The notes beneath the pieces are model-generated. The model was not told the DNA's origin. It saw only the letters and a program-made list of their open reading frames with translations, and did no database searches. Positions 16,414 to 25,018 of a stretch of DNA of 64,000 nt are shown piece after piece. Position 1 is the first letter of the stretch, and each line of letters begins with the position of its first letter. The stretch is from assembly GCF_900112035.1 (NCBI RefSeq), contig NZ_FOKC01000009.1:1-64000 (forward strand), read 5' to 3'. This stretch comes from Nocardioides alpinus (GTDB lineage Bacteria > Actinomycetota > Actinomycetes > Propionibacteriales > Nocardioidaceae). The position numbers were made by a program, and so were the translations under genes.

Positions 16414-17307
16414 ATGGGTGCCACCACCGCCACCACCAAGGACAGCTGGGGCTTCGCCGAGGGCGACCAGATCACCGCCGAGCTGAGCGCCCTCAGGCTG
16501 CTCGGCGGCGGGTCGGCCTTCGAGGCGTGGCTGGCCTTCGACGAGATCACCTTCTCGCCGGTGGTGGTCAAGGTCCTGCGTCCCTCCCAGGTCGAGGACG
16601 AGTCCTCCCGGCGCGGTCTGCGCCGGGAGGTCCTCGCCCTCGCCGAGATCAACCACCCCGTGGTCGTCCGCGGGTTGCGAGGCGCGGCCGACGACGTACG
16701 TCCGCACGTGGTCCTCGAGTGCATCGACGGTCCGCGGCTCTCCAGCCTGATCCGTCGCCACGGCAGGCTGCAGGACTACCAGTACCTGCCGCTGGCGATC
16801 GACATCGCCGCGTCGCTGCACTACTTCAGCCGGATCGGCTGGACGCACCTCGACATCAAGCCGAGCAACGTCATCATGGGCTCCCCGGCGCGCCTCATCG
16901 ACCTCTCGGTCGCGCGCCCCGAGCCCGACGCCCGCCGGCTCTCCTACCCGATCGGCACCGACGCCTACATGTCGCCCGAGCAGGCCGACCCCGGTGCCCG
17001 GGTGCCGTCGTACGCCTCGGACGTCTGGGGACTGGGTGCGACGCTCTTCCACGCCGTGGCCGGGCAGAAGCCCTTCGCCGACGGTGATGCGCGAGCCGAC
17101 GACATCGCCCTGCGCTTCCCGCAGCTAACGTCTGCGCGGGCTCCGCTGCCCGACGACGTCCCTACCGACGTCGCCCGGGTGATCGACGCCTGCCTGCAAC
17201 CCGACCCTGCCGACCGGCCGCTCCCGGCCGACGTCTCCGACGCCCTCCAGCCGGTGCTGGAGCGGCTGCCGCGCGGATCGCTCGGCGCCTTCAAGATCCG
17301 CGGCTGA
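16414..17307 (+). CDS. Ser/Thr protein kinase, soluble, with altered HRD and DFG motifs
   Basis: A 297-residue eukaryotic-like kinase. The Gly loop (LLGGGSAFEAWLA), lysine K53 (VVVKVL), helix-C Glu E72, catalytic-loop D147 and N152 (THLDIKPSNVIM), metal-binding D163 and a YMSPEQ in place of APE are present. Two motifs deviate: HRD reads HLD, and DFG reads DLS. The essential K, D, N and D residues remain, so activity is plausible. There is no transmembrane segment, PASTA or other sensor domain, unlike PknB. It follows the Asp-rich gene and converges on the response regulator; crosstalk with the two-component system is possible but not shown. Confidence 0.88.
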   Translation: MGATTATTKDSWGFAEGDQITAELSALRLLGGGSAFEAWLAFDEITFSPVVVKVLRPSQVEDESSRRGLRREVLALAEINHPVVVRGLRGAADDVRPHVVLECIDGPRLSSLIRRHGRLQDYQYLPLAIDIAASLHYFSRIGWTHLDIKPSNVIMGSPARLIDLSVARPEPDARRLSYPIGTDAYMSPEQADPGARVPSYASDVWGLGATLFHAVAGQKPFADGDARADDIALRFPQLTSARAPLPDDVPTDVARVIDACLQPDPADRPLPADVSDALQPVLERLPRGSLGAFKIRG

Positions 17308-17333
17308 CCAGCCCTTTCCACGGGGCCGGTCGC

Positions 17334-18005
17334 TCAGGGGTTCAGTCGGTAGCCGACACCCCGGACCGTCGAGATCGCCGACCCGCCCAGCTTGCGGCGG
17401 AGGTAGCCGACGTAGACGTCGACGACGTTGGAACCCGGGTCGAAGTCGTAGCCCCAGACCAGGTCGAGCAGCTGCTCCCTGGTGAGCACCTGGCCCGGGT
17501 TGAGCAGGAAGATCTCGGCGAGGGCGAACTCGCGGGCGGAGAGCTCGTGCTCGCCCTGCGGTCCGGAGACCCGGCGCGTACGCCGGTCGAGCCGCAGTCC
17601 GCCGACCACGAGGTCGTCGCCGCTGGGGGCCGCGTCGGGCGGCGCCAGGCTGCGCAGGCGCAGCCGGATCCGCGCCATGAGCTCGGCGAACCGGAACGGC
17701 TTGGCCATGTAGTCGTCGGCACCGCTGTCGAGCGCGGCCACGGTGTCGGTCACCGAGTCGCGCGCGGTCAGGATGATGACGGGCATCCGGCTGCCCTGGG
17801 AGCGGAGCTGGTCGAGCACCTCGAAGCCGTCCATGCCGGGCAGCCCGATGTCGAGCACCATCAGGTCGAAACGACCGGACATGGCCTCGTCGAGGCCGCC
17901 CGGGCCGTCGTGGACCGTCGTGGGCTGGTGGCCCTCGGCCCGCAGGCCCTTGGCGATGAAGGCAGCGATGCGCTGCTCGTCCTCGACGATCAGGATCTGG
18001 GCCAC
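17334..18005 (-). CDS. OmpR-family response regulator
   Basis: A 223-residue regulator: receiver domain (about 1-115) with acidic pocket E8/D9, phosphorylation site D52 (MVLDIGLPG), T80 and K102 (AKPF), then a winged-helix DNA-binding domain (about 125-223) ending TVRGVGYRLNP. The sensor kinase gene overlaps it by 16 nt upstream, so the two are co-translated partners. Its likely targets are the two ATGAGAG boxes flanking the island. Related regulators in actinobacteria handle envelope or metal stress; the signal here is unknown. Confidence 0.93.
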   Translation of the reverse strand: MAQILIVEDEQRIAAFIAKGLRAEGHQPTTVHDGPGGLDEAMSGRFDLMVLDIGLPGMDGFEVLDQLRSQGSRMPVIILTARDSVTDTVAALDSGADDYMAKPFRFAELMARIRLRLRSLAPPDAAPSGDDLVVGGLRLDRRTRRVSGPQGEHELSAREFALAEIFLLNPGQVLTREQLLDLVWGYDFDPGSNVVDVYVGYLRRKLGGSAISTVRGVGYRLNP

Positions 18006-19489
18006 GAGGTCTCCTGGGAGTGGTCGGTGGGGAGGGTGAGCTCGACGCGGGCTCCGTGGGGCTCGGCGTCGTGGATCGCGACGGACCCGCCGTGGGCCTC
18101 GACGATGGCGTGGACGATCGAGAGGCCGAGCCCGAAGCCCTCGTCCCCGGGTCGCACCCGGCTGCGGCCGAAGCGCTGCAGCACGGTGTCGCGATCAGCC
18201 GGGTCGATGCCGTCGCCGGTGTCGCGCACCCACAGTCGTACGACGTCGTCGGTGCGGGAGGACCCGAGGGCGATCTCGGCCCCGGGGTCGGTGTGCTTGA
18301 CCGCGTTGTCGGCGAGCTGGAGCAGTGCCTGGGTGATCCGCTGCTCGTCGAGCCGGGCCGTGCCGCTCGCGACACCGTCCAGGGTCCAGTCGCGATCACC
18401 CAGCCCGCGGGCCTTGGCCAGCACCGTCTGGGTCAGGGTCTCGAGGTCGGTGTCGCCGACGACCAGGAAGTCGGGGCGCCGGCTCTTGGCGAGCAGGATG
18501 AGGTCACCGACCAGGCGTGACATGCGGTCGATCTCGTCGAGCAGGAGCTCCTTGGTCTCCGCGCGCTCGGCCGGGTCGCCCTCGTCGAGCAGCTCCAGGT
18601 GCCCACGGAGCACAGTGAGGGGCGTACGCAGCTCGTGGCCGGCGTCGTCGAGGAACTGGCGCTGGTCGCGGAACCCGTCGTCGAGGCGCCCGAACATCGA
18701 GTTGATCGTGCGCGTGAGCGAGGTGATGTCGTCGTTGCCGCGCTCGGGGATGCGCCGCGACAGGTCGGTGGTCGAGATGTCGCGGGCGGTCTCCTCGAGG
18801 GTGCGCAGGGGAGCGAGCAGCCTCCCGGACTGCAGCGCCCCGAGGCCGGTGATGAGCAGCAGCGAGAGGAAGGCGACCACGCTGTAGGTGCGCAGGGTGC
18901 TCTCGAGCTCCTCGTGCTCGTCGGCGAGGAAGTTGACGATGACGAGCGAGCCCTCTCCCTGGGCGTTGCGCACGGGCACCAGGGTCACCCAGACCTCGCC
19001 GAAGGCCTCGGAGTCGAGGATGCTCGTGCCGCCGTCGTCCGCCCGGTCCTCGAGCACGCGGAGGTAGGCCGGTTCGTCGAGGAACTCCTGGCCGTAGCGG
19101 TTCAGGGTGCGGATGGTGCGGGCGCCCTCGACGTAGCCGACGAGCATCTCGTCGTCGTCGGGCACGTTGCGGGTCAGGAAGACGTCGAGCAGCCTGCCGA
19201 CGTCGTCGAAGGGCTCCCCGGTGTTGGGGTCCCTCCGGAGCTCGCGGAACTCCGCGATCTCCTGGGTGATCTGGCTCGTCACGAGACGCTCGATCCGCGC
19301 CGACTCGAGGGCGTACACGAGCAGGCCGGCTCCGGCCATCGCCACGGCGGTGAGGAGGGCGATGACGGTCGCGATCCGGGTCCGGACGGACACCCGGGCG
19401 AGACGACCCCTGAACCGACCACTGCGCGGTCGCTCAGTCGTCGGTGTCGTCACCGTCGTCGGTGTCGTCCCCGTCGTCCCCGTCGTCAT
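17990..19489 (-). CDS. sensor histidine kinase (HAMP type)
   Basis: A 499-residue membrane kinase: Thr-rich cytosolic N-tail (1-19), TM1 about 38-60, extracytoplasmic sensor about 61-200, TM2 about 203-222, HAMP about 223-275, HisKA with H285 in DDAGHELRTPL, then HATPase with N-box LADNAVKH, DTGDGID and GFGLGLS. It partners the overlapping response regulator. The ATG at 19489 lies inside the upstream Asp-rich gene and has GAGAGG about ten bases before it; a GTG at 19393 is the alternative and would remove the Thr-rich tail. The sensor region has no recognised fold. Confidence 0.92.
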   Translation of the reverse strand: MTTGTTGTTPTTVTTPTTERPRSGRFRGRLARVSVRTRIATVIALLTAVAMAGAGLLVYALESARIERLVTSQITQEIAEFRELRRDPNTGEPFDDVGRLLDVFLTRNVPDDDEMLVGYVEGARTIRTLNRYGQEFLDEPAYLRVLEDRADDGGTSILDSEAFGEVWVTLVPVRNAQGEGSLVIVNFLADEHEELESTLRTYSVVAFLSLLLITGLGALQSGRLLAPLRTLEETARDISTTDLSRRIPERGNDDITSLTRTINSMFGRLDDGFRDQRQFLDDAGHELRTPLTVLRGHLELLDEGDPAERAETKELLLDEIDRMSRLVGDLILLAKSRRPDFLVVGDTDLETLTQTVLAKARGLGDRDWTLDGVASGTARLDEQRITQALLQLADNAVKHTDPGAEIALGSSRTDDVVRLWVRDTGDGIDPADRDTVLQRFGRSRVRPGDEGFGLGLSIVHAIVEAHGGSVAIHDAEPHGARVELTLPTDHSQETSWPRS

Positions 19490-19856
19490 CGTCGTCGTCC
19501 CTCTCGTCCTGCACCGGCGCGGGGGTGACGACCCTGGCCTCGTTGTCGTCCGAGCCGTCGTCCGAGTTGTCGTCCGGCGACGGTGTGGGCTGATTGTCCC
19601 TCGGAGGGGAAGGGCGCGGCGGTGAGGGCTTCGACGTGGTCCTCGGCGTCGGCTCCGTCGTCGGGGTGGCCCCCTCCGACTCCGGCTCGACGTCGTTGAC
19701 GTAGACGGTGCCCTGCTGCTCGGGGACCTCGCCCCCGGCGCTCGCGAGGGTGCCGGCGACGTAGGCCACGAGCGGGACCACGAGCGCCAGGGCGATCAGC
19801 GCCTTCGCGAGGGGAGTCATGGGCGCCACGGTGCGCCGCGTTCGTGGCCCGCTCAT
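19434..19856 (-). CDS. membrane-anchored Pro/Asp-rich protein
   Basis: A 140-residue protein of unknown function: N-terminal membrane anchor or signal (about 16-38, ALIALALVVPLVAYVAG), a short globular-looking stretch, a Pro/Thr/Ser linker (about 60-92) and an Asp-rich tail ending in DDDDDDGDDGDDTDDGDDTDD-like sequence, which would face outward. The last 56 nt overlap the sensor-kinase start in another frame, so the genes are coupled. The ATG at 19856 has no ribosome site and abuts the regulatory box; ATG 19820 is an alternative. The tail resembles that of the Asp-rich protein at 15992. Confidence 0.7.
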   Translation of the reverse strand: MSGPRTRRTVAPMTPLAKALIALALVVPLVAYVAGTLASAGGEVPEQQGTVYVNDVEPESEGATPTTEPTPRTTSKPSPPRPSPPRDNQPTPSPDDNSDDGSDDNEARVVTPAPVQDERDDDDDDGDDGDDTDDGDDTDD

Positions 19857-19881
19857 GAGAGCAGCATGAGAGGGCTCTCAT
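19852..19881. promoter_or_regulatory. second ATGAGAG box, upstream of two-component operon
   Basis: Contains CATGAGAG twice at 11-bp spacing (19854-19861 and 19865-19872) and the palindrome ATGAGAG-GG-CTCTCAT (19866-19881). It matches the box at 15895-15921. It lies at the start of the minus-strand operon and about 75 bp upstream of the divergent acyl-CoA ligase, so it could serve either. Probable autoregulatory site of the response regulator (inference). Confidence 0.5.
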
Positions 19882-19954
19882 CATCGGGCGCGGGGGCACG
19901 CGAGTGCGCTCGCACCATCGTTTCGCCAACCCTGCGCGTGCCAGAGTGTCGGGC

Positions 19955-21487
19955 ATGATCGTCCCCTTCAGCGTCACCGACTTCATCGAGCGCGCCGCTG
20001 CCGTCTACGGCGACCGGATCGGCATCGTCGACGAGCCCGACCAGCCGGCCGCGTCGCTCGGCTCGCTGACGTACACCGAGGCGTACGACCTGGCGCGCCG
20101 GCAGGCTGCCCGCCTCGACGAGCTGGGCATCGAGGTCGGTGACCGGGTCGCGGTCATCAGCCACAACGCCGCGCGCCTGCTGACGTCGTTCTTCGGCGTG
20201 AGCGGCTCCGGGCGGGTGCTGGTGCCGATCAACTTCCGGCTGCGGCCCGACGAGATCGCCTACATCGTGTCGCACTCCGGCGCGCGGGTGCTCTACGTCG
20301 ACCCTGAGCTGGTCGAGTCGCTCAAGGGCATCGACGTCGAGCACACCTTCGTGCTGGGGGACGACGAGTCGATGTTCGCCGCGCCGGGCGTCGAGCCGCG
20401 CCACTGGGAGCCGGACGAGAACGCGACCGCGACGATCAACTACACCTCCGGCACCACTGCGCGGCCCAAGGGCGTGCAGCTCACGCACCGCAACCTCTGG
20501 ACCAACGCGCTCACCTTCGGGCTCCACGCCGGTGTCAGCGACCGCGACGTCTACCTGCACACGCTGCCGATGTTCCACGCCAACGGCTGGGGGATGCCGT
20601 TCGCGATGACCGGTCTCGGCGTGCCGCAGATCGTGCTGCGCAAGGTCGACGGCGCGGAGATCCTGCGCCGCGTCGAGCAGCACGGGGTGACCGTGATGTG
20701 CGCGGCTCCCGCGGTGGCCGCGGCGGTGCTCGAGGCCGCCCAGACCTGGGAGGGCGAGATCCCCGGGCGTGACAGGGTCCGGATCATCATGGCCGGCGCC
20801 CCGCCGCCGACGAAGACCGTCGTACGCGTGCAGGAGGAGCTCGGCTGGGAGTTCATGCAGATCTACGGCCTCACCGAGACCTCTCCGCTGCTGACCGTCA
20901 ACCGCGCCCGTGCCGAGTGGGACGACCTGTCACCCGAGGAGCTGGCGACCAGGCTGGTGCGGGCCGGGGCTCCTGCGGTCGGCGTACGACTGCGCACCGA
21001 CGATCACGGCGAGGTGCTGGCGCGGTCCAACGTCATCCTCGAGGGCTACTGGGAGCGACCGGACGAGACGGGCAAGGCGCTCGTCGACGGGTGGTTCCAC
21101 ACCGGTGACGGCGGGGTGATCGGCGACGACGGCTATCTCTCGATCAGCGACCGCAAGAAGGACGTGATCATCACCGGCGGCGAGAACGTGTCGTCGATCG
21201 AGGTCGAGGACGTCCTGTTCTCGCACCCGGCGGTGGCCGAGGTCGCGGTGATCGGCGTGCCGAGCGAGAAGTGGGGCGAGACGATCAAGGCGCTCGTCGT
21301 GCTCGCCGAGGGCTCGCGTGCTGATGAGGCCGAGCTGATCGCATGGTGCAAGGACAAGGCCGCGGGCTACAAGGCACCGACGTCGATCGAGTTCCGCGAC
21401 GAGCTGGCGCGCACCGCGACCGGCAAGCTGCAGAAGTTCAAGCTGCGCCAGCCCTACTGGGAGGGGCAGGACCGGCAGGTCAACTGA
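19955..21487 (+). CDS. AMP-dependent acyl-CoA synthetase (long-chain type)
   Basis: A 510-residue adenylate-forming ligase, similar in plan to the one at 13480 but clearly distinct in sequence. Motifs: YTSGTTARPKGVQLTHRN (ATP/AMP), the MFHANGWG motif, IYGLTETSPL, GWFHTGDGGV, the hinge DRKKDVIITGGENVSS and the catalytic lysine in RTATGKLQK. The MFHANGWG and ITGGENVSS pattern is typical of medium/long-chain or acrylate-type acyl-CoA ligases. The ATG at 19955 is preferred; upstream residues look random. No obvious ribosome site is present, so translation may be leaderless. Divergent from the signalling island. Confidence 0.9.
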   Translation: MIVPFSVTDFIERAAAVYGDRIGIVDEPDQPAASLGSLTYTEAYDLARRQAARLDELGIEVGDRVAVISHNAARLLTSFFGVSGSGRVLVPINFRLRPDEIAYIVSHSGARVLYVDPELVESLKGIDVEHTFVLGDDESMFAAPGVEPRHWEPDENATATINYTSGTTARPKGVQLTHRNLWTNALTFGLHAGVSDRDVYLHTLPMFHANGWGMPFAMTGLGVPQIVLRKVDGAEILRRVEQHGVTVMCAAPAVAAAVLEAAQTWEGEIPGRDRVRIIMAGAPPPTKTVVRVQEELGWEFMQIYGLTETSPLLTVNRARAEWDDLSPEELATRLVRAGAPAVGVRLRTDDHGEVLARSNVILEGYWERPDETGKALVDGWFHTGDGGVIGDDGYLSISDRKKDVIITGGENVSSIEVEDVLFSHPAVAEVAVIGVPSEKWGETIKALVVLAEGSRADEAELIAWCKDKAAGYKAPTSIEFRDELARTATGKLQKFKLRQPYWEGQDRQVN

Positions 21488-21504
21488 CCCGCGATACTGG
21501 CCGC

Positions 21505-22326
21505 ATGACCTCGCTCGCGGACGTCGTCGACCTGCTGCACGACTGGTATCCACCGGCCACCGCCCACTCCTTCGACGCGGTCGGCCTGGTGGCCGGCGAC
21601 CCGGACGCCGAGGTGGCCCGGGTGATGTTCGCGGTGGACCCCACGATCGAGGTCGCCCGAGAGGCCGTCGCGTGGGGAGCGGACCTGCTGGTCGTGCACC
21701 ACCCGCTCTTCCTGACGCCCGTGAGCTCGGTCGCGGCGACCACGCCCAAGGGCCGCACCCTGCACGCGCTCACGTCCGGCGGGTGCGCACTGCTGACGGC
21801 GCACACCAACGCCGACCAGGCGGAGTCCGGGGTGTCGGAGTCGCTCGCGCTCGCCCTCGGGTTGCGGGACCTCACCCCCATCCAGGCGGAGGACGGGAGC
21901 ACGACGACCGGCACCGGACGCGTCGGCACGATCGGGGCGACGACCCTCGAGCAGTTCGCGGCCCACGTCGCCGAGGTGCTGCCGCCGACGGCCCACGGCG
22001 TACGGGTCGCGGGGCGCGCAGACCGTGAAGTGCGACGGGTCGCGGTGTGCGGCGGGGCCGGTGACTTCCTGCTCGACGAGCTCGTCGGGAGCGACGTCGA
22101 CGTCTTCCTCACCAGCGACCTGCGGCACCACCGCGCGGGGGAGTTCCTCGAGCACGGGGGACCCGCCCTGGTCGACGTCGCGCACTGGGCGGCGGAGTGG
22201 ACCTGGCTCCCGGTGGTGGAGGGTCGGCTGCGCGCGGCCATGGGCGATAGGGTCGAGACCCGGGTCAGCACGTTGTGCACCGACCCGTGGACGTTTTCGC
22301 TACTGAAGTCCCAGGAGAGCCGTTGA
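21505..22326 (+). CDS. Nif3-like dinuclear metal centre protein
   Basis: A 273-residue member of the Nif3/YbgI/DUF34 family. Metal-ligand motifs are visible: LLVVHHPLFL near residue 70, TAHTNAD near 105, and the C-terminal DVAHWAAEW with the preceding DLRHHRAGE. Family members form hexameric toroids with two metals per subunit; GTP cyclohydrolase-like roles have been suggested but the function is unsettled. The TTGA overlap with the next gene couples it to the zinc-ribbon protein, an arrangement common across actinobacteria. Confidence 0.92.
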   Translation: MTSLADVVDLLHDWYPPATAHSFDAVGLVAGDPDAEVARVMFAVDPTIEVAREAVAWGADLLVVHHPLFLTPVSSVAATTPKGRTLHALTSGGCALLTAHTNADQAESGVSESLALALGLRDLTPIQAEDGSTTTGTGRVGTIGATTLEQFAAHVAEVLPPTAHGVRVAGRADREVRRVAVCGGAGDFLLDELVGSDVDVFLTSDLRHHRAGEFLEHGGPALVDVAHWAAEWTWLPVVEGRLRAAMGDRVETRVSTLCTDPWTFSLLKSQESR

Positions 22327-23063
22327 AGGCCGATCCCACCCACCAGCGCGCGCTGCTCGAGGTCGCCGATCTCGACTCGCGTGCCCACCAGCTGCGTCAC
22401 CAGCGCTCCCACCTCCCCCAGCTGGCCGAGATCAACGCCCTCGGTGCCGAGCGCACCGCCCTCACCGACCAGGTGCGCGACGCCCGCATCGTCGTGGACG
22501 ACCTCACGGTCGAGCAGGCCAAGGCCGACCGCGAGGTCGAGTCGGTCAGGAACCGTCGCGAGCGCGACCGCACGCGGATGGACACGGGGCAGATCACCAA
22601 CCCCAAGGACCTCGAGCGCATGCAGCACGAGCTGGTCTCGCTGGAGCGGCGGATCACGACGCTGGAGGACGCCGAGCTCGAGGTGATGGAGGCGCTGGAG
22701 GAGGCCCAGCAGCTGCTGTCGGGCCTCGGGGTCCGCGCCGAGGACATCGACGCCCGCCTGGGCGAGCTGACGGCGTCGCGCGACGAGAAGCAGGCCGAGA
22801 TCGACGCCTCGCTCGCCGAGCTCACCGCCGGCCGCGACCCGTTGCTCGAGGGGATGCCGGCCGACCTGCTGGCGCTCTACGAGCGGCTCCGCGAGCAGAA
22901 GGGGGTCGGCGCCGCGCTGCTGCGCGACCGCCAGTGCGGTGGCTGCAACATGACCATCGACCCGTCCGAGATCTCGCGCATCCGCTCGGCCCCGGCCGAG
23001 GAGGTCGTCCGGTGCGAGGAGTGCCAGCGCATCCTGGTGCGCACCGACGACTCGGGACTCTGA
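22323..23063 (+). CDS. zinc-ribbon, coiled-coil protein (C4-type)
   Basis: A 246-residue protein: a long coiled coil (about 10-180, heptads rich in E, R, L and A) and a C-terminal zinc ribbon with CGGC near 205 and CEEC near 230. The family is usually annotated as C4-type zinc ribbon and may bind nucleic acid. The TTG at 22323 is chosen because AGGAG lies five bases upstream and it overlaps the nif3 stop (TTGA). Genes of this pair are often next to RNase H or cobalamin genes; here a membrane protein follows. Confidence 0.9.
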   Translation: MKADPTHQRALLEVADLDSRAHQLRHQRSHLPQLAEINALGAERTALTDQVRDARIVVDDLTVEQAKADREVESVRNRRERDRTRMDTGQITNPKDLERMQHELVSLERRITTLEDAELEVMEALEEAQQLLSGLGVRAEDIDARLGELTASRDEKQAEIDASLAELTAGRDPLLEGMPADLLALYERLREQKGVGAALLRDRQCGGCNMTIDPSEISRIRSAPAEEVVRCEECQRILVRTDDSGL

Positions 23064-23089
23064 GGGCCCCGGGGACCGGGTAGAGCCCG

Positions 23090-24181
23090 ATGCGCCTCGA
23101 CGCGGAGCTGATGGCCGCTCGCGGTCGTACGTCCCTGCGTGCCCGCGTCGCCCGGTTGCGCGCCAAGGGTTGGGTCATCGGCCAGTGCGCCATCGCTGCG
23201 GGAGTGGCGTGGTGGCTGGCCGCCGACGTCTTCGGGCACACGCTGCCGTTCTTCGCGCCGATCGCCGCCGTGGTGTCCCTCGGCATGTCCTACGGGCAGC
23301 GCCAGCGGCGGGTCGCCGAGGTGACGGTGGGCGTCGCGCTCGGTGTGCTGCTCGGTGACGTGACCACGCACCTCATCGGCTCCGGCGGGATCCAGATCGC
23401 CTTGATCGTCGCGGCCGGCATGTCGATCGCGCTGCTGCTCGACGCCGGGCAGCTGCTGATCATCCAGGCCGCGGTGCAGGGGATCGTGGTGGCCGCGCTG
23501 GCGCCGGCCCCGGGGGACGCCTTCCTGCGGTGGACCGACGCCCTCATCGGGGGTGCGGTCGCGCTCGTGGCCGCGACGGTCGTGCCGCGGGCACCGCTGC
23601 GCAAGCCACGCGACCAGGCAGCCGTCGTGGTCCGCAAGATCGCCGAGCTGCTGCGGTGTGCCGCCGACCGGCTCGGCGACGGCGACGTCGACCGCGCGCT
23701 CGCCATGCTGCGCGACGCCCGCTCCACCGACGTCCTCATCGCCGAGCTGCGCGCGGCCTCCGAGGAGGGACTGTCGGTGGTGAGCTCGTCGCCGTTCCGG
23801 CGCCGCCACGGGGAGCACCAGCGGCAGCTCGCCGAGCTCGTGGAGCCGCTGGACGTCGCGCTGCGCAACACCCGCGTCGTCGTCCGCCGGGTGGCGGTGG
23901 CGTGCTACCGCCGCGAGCCGGTCCCCAGGTCGTACGCGGGACTGATGCGCGACCTCGCCACGCTGGCCGAGACGGTGGCCGGGGAGCTGGTCGCCGACCG
24001 GATGGCCACGGCCGTCATCGACGACCTCGTCGCGCTGGGCCACGCCACCGCTGCGGTGGAGCACAGCGACGACCTGTCGGCCGAGGTGATCCTCGCGCAG
24101 GTGCGGTCGATCATCGCCGACCTGCTGGCGCTGTGCGGTGTGGATCCGCTCGAGGCGACGGACATGATCCCGCTGCGATAG
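23090..24181 (+). CDS. FUSC-like integral membrane protein
   Basis: A 363-residue membrane protein. The first ~165 residues hold about five or six hydrophobic helices (for example GQCAIAAGVAWWLAADV, IALIVAAGMSIALLL), followed by a hydrophilic helical region (about 170-363). This matches the FUSC/aromatic acid exporter group, thought to export aromatic or fusaric-type acids; substrates of the actinobacterial ones are unknown. It lies 26 bp after the zinc-ribbon gene and may be co-transcribed. It converges on yaaA with 7 bp between the stops. Confidence 0.85.
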   Translation: MRLDAELMAARGRTSLRARVARLRAKGWVIGQCAIAAGVAWWLAADVFGHTLPFFAPIAAVVSLGMSYGQRQRRVAEVTVGVALGVLLGDVTTHLIGSGGIQIALIVAAGMSIALLLDAGQLLIIQAAVQGIVVAALAPAPGDAFLRWTDALIGGAVALVAATVVPRAPLRKPRDQAAVVVRKIAELLRCAADRLGDGDVDRALAMLRDARSTDVLIAELRAASEEGLSVVSSSPFRRRHGEHQRQLAELVEPLDVALRNTRVVVRRVAVACYRREPVPRSYAGLMRDLATLAETVAGELVADRMATAVIDDLVALGHATAAVEHSDDLSAEVILAQVRSIIADLLALCGVDPLEATDMIPLR

Positions 24182-24188
24182 TCCGCGC

Positions 24189-24974
24189 TCAGACCTGCGT
24201 CACCACGACGTCGAGCTGGGTGCCCTTCGGGGTGGGTGCGCCGAGCTCGACGGTCCAGCCGAGGCGGGTCAGGGTGTCGGCCAGGGCCTTCGGGGTCCTC
24301 GGGTCAGCGCCGTCCTCGAGGAGCGCGCGGACGATCCGGCCCTTGGTGGCCTTGTTGAAGTGGCTCACCACCGTGCGCCGGCCACCCGACTCGTGGAGGA
24401 CGCGGACGGTCGCGACACGGCGGGCCACGTCAGGCGTCGGGCGCCAGAAGGCGGCGTACGTGCTGGAACGGAGGTCGACCAGCAGGCCCTGCCGCATGCC
24501 GTCGGTGATCGCCTCGCCGAGGACCTCGCGCCAGGCGCCGGCGACCGAGCCGACGCCGGGCAGGACGGCGTCGCCGGACAGGCGGTAGGCAGGGATCCGG
24601 TCGCCCGGCCGGACCAGCCCGAACAGCGAGCTGGTCACCGCGAGGCGCGACGTCGCGCGGCGACGGGCGGCGGGGGAGAGGGTCGAGAGGTCGAGGGCGT
24701 CGTAGAGGACGCCGGTGTAGATCGCGTCCGCGCGGGCGGTCGGTGCGACCTCGAGGTCGGCGTTGCGCTGGACCAGGTCGCGCTGGGCGGGGCCGAGCCC
24801 GAGCACCCCGGTGGCCTTCTCGGGCTCGTCGCGGCACAGGGCGACGAGCGCCTGCAGCAGCGTCTTACGCGTCCCGGTGAGGGTGGGCGCAGCCAGCGAG
24901 GTGAGGTCGAGGGGCTTGCCCCGGCGCGGAGCGGTCTTGCCCTCGCTGGGCGGCAGCAGGATCAGCACGGGCAC
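24189..24974 (-). CDS. yaaA: YaaA family peroxide-stress protein
   Basis: A 261-residue protein of the YaaA/DUF328 family. Signature segments include the start LILLPPSEGKTA, IYTGVLYDALD, SSLFGLVRPGD and the C-terminal VVSHFNKATKGRIVRAL. In E. coli YaaA lowers free iron and DNA damage under peroxide stress and binds DNA; that is family knowledge and not tested here. Cytosolic, no membrane segments. Divergent from the RNB gene across 44 bp that must hold both promoters. Confidence 0.92.
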   Translation of the reverse strand: MPVLILLPPSEGKTAPRRGKPLDLTSLAAPTLTGTRKTLLQALVALCRDEPEKATGVLGLGPAQRDLVQRNADLEVAPTARADAIYTGVLYDALDLSTLSPAARRRATSRLAVTSSLFGLVRPGDRIPAYRLSGDAVLPGVGSVAGAWREVLGEAITDGMRQGLLVDLRSSTYAAFWRPTPDVARRVATVRVLHESGGRRTVVSHFNKATKGRIVRALLEDGADPRTPKALADTLTRLGWTVELGAPTPKGTQLDVVVTQV

Positions 24975-25018
24975 AGGGTAGGCAGCGTCGGGAGCGCGCT
25001 CCCGGCTAGGGTCGTGAA

